In this document: positions 29,970 through 32,618 of the stretch, one piece after another
Layout of the letters: each line of letters opens with the position of its first letter
How positions within the stretch are numbered: the stretch's first letter is position 1
From: Candidatus Rifleibacteriota bacterium
Lineage (GTDB): Bacteria > Riflebacteria > Ozemobacteria > Ozemobacterales > Ozemobacteraceae
Assembly (NCBI GenBank): GCA_022704885.1
Contig: JAKJFO010000025.1
Location: forward strand, 1-32,618
Length of the DNA stretch: 32,618 nucleotides
Reading direction: 5' to 3'
Notes under the pieces: model-generated
The model's input: only the letters and a program-made list of their open reading frames with translations
Databases searched by the model: none
Told to the model about the DNA's origin: nothing
Position numbers and translations under genes: made by a program

Positions 29970-32618
29970 ATGAAGTCATCAAACTTGAGAGCCCATACTG
30001 CTTTTATGACCATTCTGCTGGTGTTTTGCTACTTTGTCGGACTATCCGCAACAGCCGACACGAACAGCCTCCCTGAATCCGTTGTTGAGCTGCTATCCGG
30101 TAAAACCACCGATTTTACCGGCGTTGCAAATCAGATTCCAGAACATCAGCTCCCAACCGCTCTTACCGCCGCTAAACTACTCAAATTCCGTGCGCTGCAC
30201 GGCGAAGCCAGTCTCAGCAGTAACGAAGCCGAAGCCTTTGAAACGATTCTTCTCGACCGAATGTCGGCAGCCCGGCAGGTCGCTTTCTCTCAAAATGAGA
30301 CCTGTCGCAAAAAAATCGAACAGCACGAAATCATGTTCGATGGCCAAAAGCTGCTTGTTCCAACACATTTCGTTGCTGATACCGCTCTTACAATTATCAA
30401 CTGCCGCCCGAAAGGCGAAGCTGGCAGCCTGTTTCCAGATTTCAACATCGAGGTTTTCTCTCAAAGCCCGTTAACAGAAATGACACTGGCCATAAATGGC
30501 CAGGCGGTTAACACCAGAAACATTCTGATAAACCAGAGCGCAAACACTTTTGAACTCTCTTATCGAACACCCGCCACACCTGACAGTTTCCTGTCAATCG
30601 GCACCCATACCGCTGAAATAACTATCAACAACCAGTCTGGCGAGACGGTTAAACAGCAATGGTCTTTTACGGTCGGGTGTTATGATGTACCGACTCCGCC
30701 ACTCCCTGCCGATGTCAAAATAATTAGTGAAATAGCGTTGCCCGGCGACAAGTTGTTACCAGGCCAGAAGCTCTCCGGTAGCCTGCGAGCTGTAATTTAC
30801 GAAGATACTGCCGGCAACAGATATATAGAGTATCAGCTCACAACCCCATCAGGGAAGACCATTAAAAGCCGCAACCTTGCTTTTATCGGCAGAAAGATGC
30901 TTTCCGACCGCAATAACTCTGACGAACTGACTTTGTCACCCCAAACCGACTACGCGTTTATTGGTAATACTCTGAATTTTGCATATTTCTGGTCTGGTGT
31001 TGGCGAGGTCTTGTCGGAGAATTGGCAGATAACTTCCGGCAGTCTTTCAACATCAGAAACCTCTATAAAGATGGCTGGCGGCACATTGGCAAAGTGCACT
31101 GTCGTTGTCGAATCAACCTATCCGGGCAGCGATGGTAACCAGATTCCATATCAATATGAAGTGACTGCCACAAAAACCATCTACGCTATTACACTCTTTA
31201 CCACAATATTTTCCAATCGCATGCTGCTGGTTTCAAATGATACCGCCGGTGCATTTGAACTTTCTGGCGATGTCGGCTGTTCCGTTAAAGGGAACCTTGT
31301 CGAAGGGGCTCAATACCCTTTTGGCGACAACAACGGCGCTCCAACTGCAAGTCTCAGGGTTAATCGCCTGCGCTGGAAAATCCATGCCGGCGAAGGCTCA
31401 CCAACCATCGAAAGCCCTGTTGCCACATCGACAAAGCTTGTGTTTGGGAAACACGGGTTTGCCGAAATGGTTTTTGATGTCAAATTAACCTGGCAGCATG
31501 CAGGCGAAATATACGAGTCCAACTTTGAACCAACCTCTTCAGGTCTCTACGCCTTTTATCCGGTCACCGGCAAAGCGGAATTCACCAGCTTTCCTCTGGG
31601 GCAGCTTTCCGTGGGCAGAAGGCGTCTGTCATTAAAATCTTTTGAATTTGAGATTAAAGGCCAGAAGCGCCTTATAACCAGCCCTGACGATTTTGAGCTT
31701 GCTGAACCTCTGGTTGTTTCCAGTTCTTCAATATGGCCGGCTTCCTCTCCGGTTATTGTTACCAAAGCCATTCCTATGCTGCGAAATGGCCCGTCCGGCG
31801 CGCTGCTCGAACAGCTCTCACCTTTCACTTTTCTGACACCCATGATGCCAGATGCTGGCTTGATGCCGTTAAGTCTCAACGGAGTATTTTATGCCGGTGA
31901 GCATGATAACCGACCAAGTCGGACATTCATCAGCAATCTGCCTTCAATTCCAGTTTATTCAGATCAGGATGTTCTGCAGCTGCAATTGAATCCTGCCGAA
32001 CCCGTGGTAATGTTTGAGGGTGTTGAAACTGAGTTCTCGGCCCAGGTTGCGCCAGTACTCGGGATGGGGCAGGGCCTTCTTTCGGAGGTTGATAAATCTC
32101 TAGATATTCTGAATGGCTATAAAGTCAGCTCGGTTGAATACATTCACTGGTTCGAAGAACCTTTGGGAGACGAAGGCGACTGGCCCAGCCCTCCCGTCAA
32201 AAAAGGTGCCGATTTTACCCATATTTTCGAGCCATGGCTGGGGCCTGGCAGTTACACGATGAACTGTGGCATCGTCATGAACCTGCAAGAATCCGATACC
32301 GGGGAAGAGGTGCCAATACACCTGGAAAGCTCGGTGCCGGTTGATGTTTTGCCGGGTCTACGCATATTCTCGCCGATTAACGATCTGGCTTACCCGCTAA
32401 ATGCATCTTTAAAGGTTAAAACCAGTTTCGACAAAGATCCGGAGATCTGGAAAACAATCACGTGGTATTTGAATGGTAAGCTATACAAGCACGGCTTAAA
32501 TGAAGCTCCATTTTTCATAGACCTGAACCGCACCGGAAAGTGGTCTCTTGTTGCCAGTTTAACTATCGAAAATCCACAGGGTGGTGAACCCATTCCTCTG
32601 CAAGACCGGGTTGATTTT
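29970..32618 (+). CDS. Large secreted protein with Ig-like features, cut by the window end
   Basis: An uninterrupted frame of 883 codons from ATG 29970 to the last base, with no stop. The N-terminus is a signal peptide (hydrophobic TILLVFCYFVGL, cleavage near SATA-DT). The rest is low in charge, rich in Ser, Thr, Asn and beta-branched residues, and has repeated beta-sandwich-like stretches such as TEMTLAINGQAVNT, ITWYLNGKLYKHG and GSYTMNCGIVM. These fit several Ig-like or cadherin-like domains of about 100 residues, for example around residues 150-250 and from 790 to the end. No catalytic motif is seen. It is probably a surface or exported structural or adhesion protein. The Shine-Dalgarno is weak (AAGAG), but the promoter just upstream supports the start. 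Confidence 0.82.
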   Translation, partial: MKSSNLRAHTAFMTILLVFCYFVGLSATADTNSLPESVVELLSGKTTDFTGVANQIPEHQLPTALTAAKLLKFRALHGEASLSSNEAEAFETILLDRMSAARQVAFSQNETCRKKIEQHEIMFDGQKLLVPTHFVADTALTIINCRPKGEAGSLFPDFNIEVFSQSPLTEMTLAINGQAVNTRNILINQSANTFELSYRTPATPDSFLSIGTHTAEITINNQSGETVKQQWSFTVGCYDVPTPPLPADVKIISEIALPGDKLLPGQKLSGSLRAVIYEDTAGNRYIEYQLTTPSGKTIKSRNLAFIGRKMLSDRNNSDELTLSPQTDYAFIGNTLNFAYFWSGVGEVLSENWQITSGSLSTSETSIKMAGGTLAKCTVVVESTYPGSDGNQIPYQYEVTATKTIYAITLFTTIFSNRMLLVSNDTAGAFELSGDVGCSVKGNLVEGAQYPFGDNNGAPTASLRVNRLRWKIHAGEGSPTIESPVATSTKLVFGKHGFAEMVFDVKLTWQHAGEIYESNFEPTSSGLYAFYPVTGKAEFTSFPLGQLSVGRRRLSLKSFEFEIKGQKRLITSPDDFELAEPLVVSSSSIWPASSPVIVTKAIPMLRNGPSGALLEQLSPFTFLTPMMPDAGLMPLSLNGVFYAGEHDNRPSRTFISNLPSIPVYSDQDVLQLQLNPAEPVVMFEGVETEFSAQVAPVLGMGQGLLSEVDKSLDILNGYKVSSVEYIHWFEEPLGDEGDWPSPPVKKGADFTHIFEPWLGPGSYTMNCGIVMNLQESDTGEEVPIHLESSVPVDVLPGLRIFSPINDLAYPLNASLKVKTSFDKDPEIWKTITWYLNGKLYKHGLNEAPFFIDLNRTGKWSLVASLTIENPQGGEPIPLQDRVDF

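Noticed and set aside
1..32618. CRISPR arrays, tRNA or rRNA genes, prophage genes
   Set aside because: No regularly spaced repeats, cloverleaf-like sequences or phage structural genes were seen.

Overview
The window looks like chromosomal DNA from a Gram-negative-type (diderm) bacterium. Several proteins carry Sec signal peptides, there is a TAXI-type periplasmic binding protein, and the multi-domain membrane receptors have large periplasmic parts. Sigma-70-like promoters (TTGACA-17-TAGAAT class) can be read directly. No rRNA, tRNA or phylum-specific marker is present, so the phylum cannot be fixed. The style (giant cyclase receptors, TAXI protein, secreted PLD) would suit an uncultured lineage such as Riflebacteria, but that is only a guess.

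Left part (1-10.6 kb): mostly single housekeeping or metabolic genes. A decayed insertion sequence (1-691) with inverted-repeat ends abuts an alpha/beta hydrolase, whose stop codon lies inside the IS end. A gene-poor stretch follows. It holds a well-delimited candidate small RNA (promoter, strong hairpin, terminator), a convergent 40-codon Cys-rich small gene with its own promoter and Shine-Dalgarno, and a degenerate intergenic repeat. Then come prfC (release factor 3), a SprA-tail-like small protein, a GNAT acetyltransferase, an MtaD-type amidohydrolase, an M18 aminopeptidase with a membrane-anchored hydrolase, mntP, and an unknown 130-aa protein.

Centre (10.7-23.1 kb): the notable locus. 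A zinc-ribbon membrane protein overlaps the first of two tandem genes for receptors of about 2000 residues. Each receptor has eight predicted membrane segments, four large periplasmic regions, two HAMP domains and two class III cyclase homology domains (CHDs). In both proteins CHD1 keeps the two metal-binding Asp but has Lys in place of the catalytic Asn and Arg. CHD2 has lost the first metal Asp but keeps Lys, Thr, Asn and Arg. The two domains are therefore complementary, and each chain is predicted to build one composite active site, as in mammalian transmembrane adenylyl cyclases.

Right part (23.1-32.6 kb): a small secreted protein (convergent with the second cyclase), a secreted ankyrin protein, a dCache-like/HAMP/GAF/GGDEF protein with a degenerate GGDEF, a TAXI solute-binding protein translationally coupled to it (ATGA overlap), a secreted two-HKD phospholipase D-like protein, and the first 883 codons of a large secreted protein with Ig-like features that runs off the window end. 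The right two thirds is thus dominated by envelope sensing, with predicted cAMP signalling plus a possibly non-enzymatic GGDEF output.
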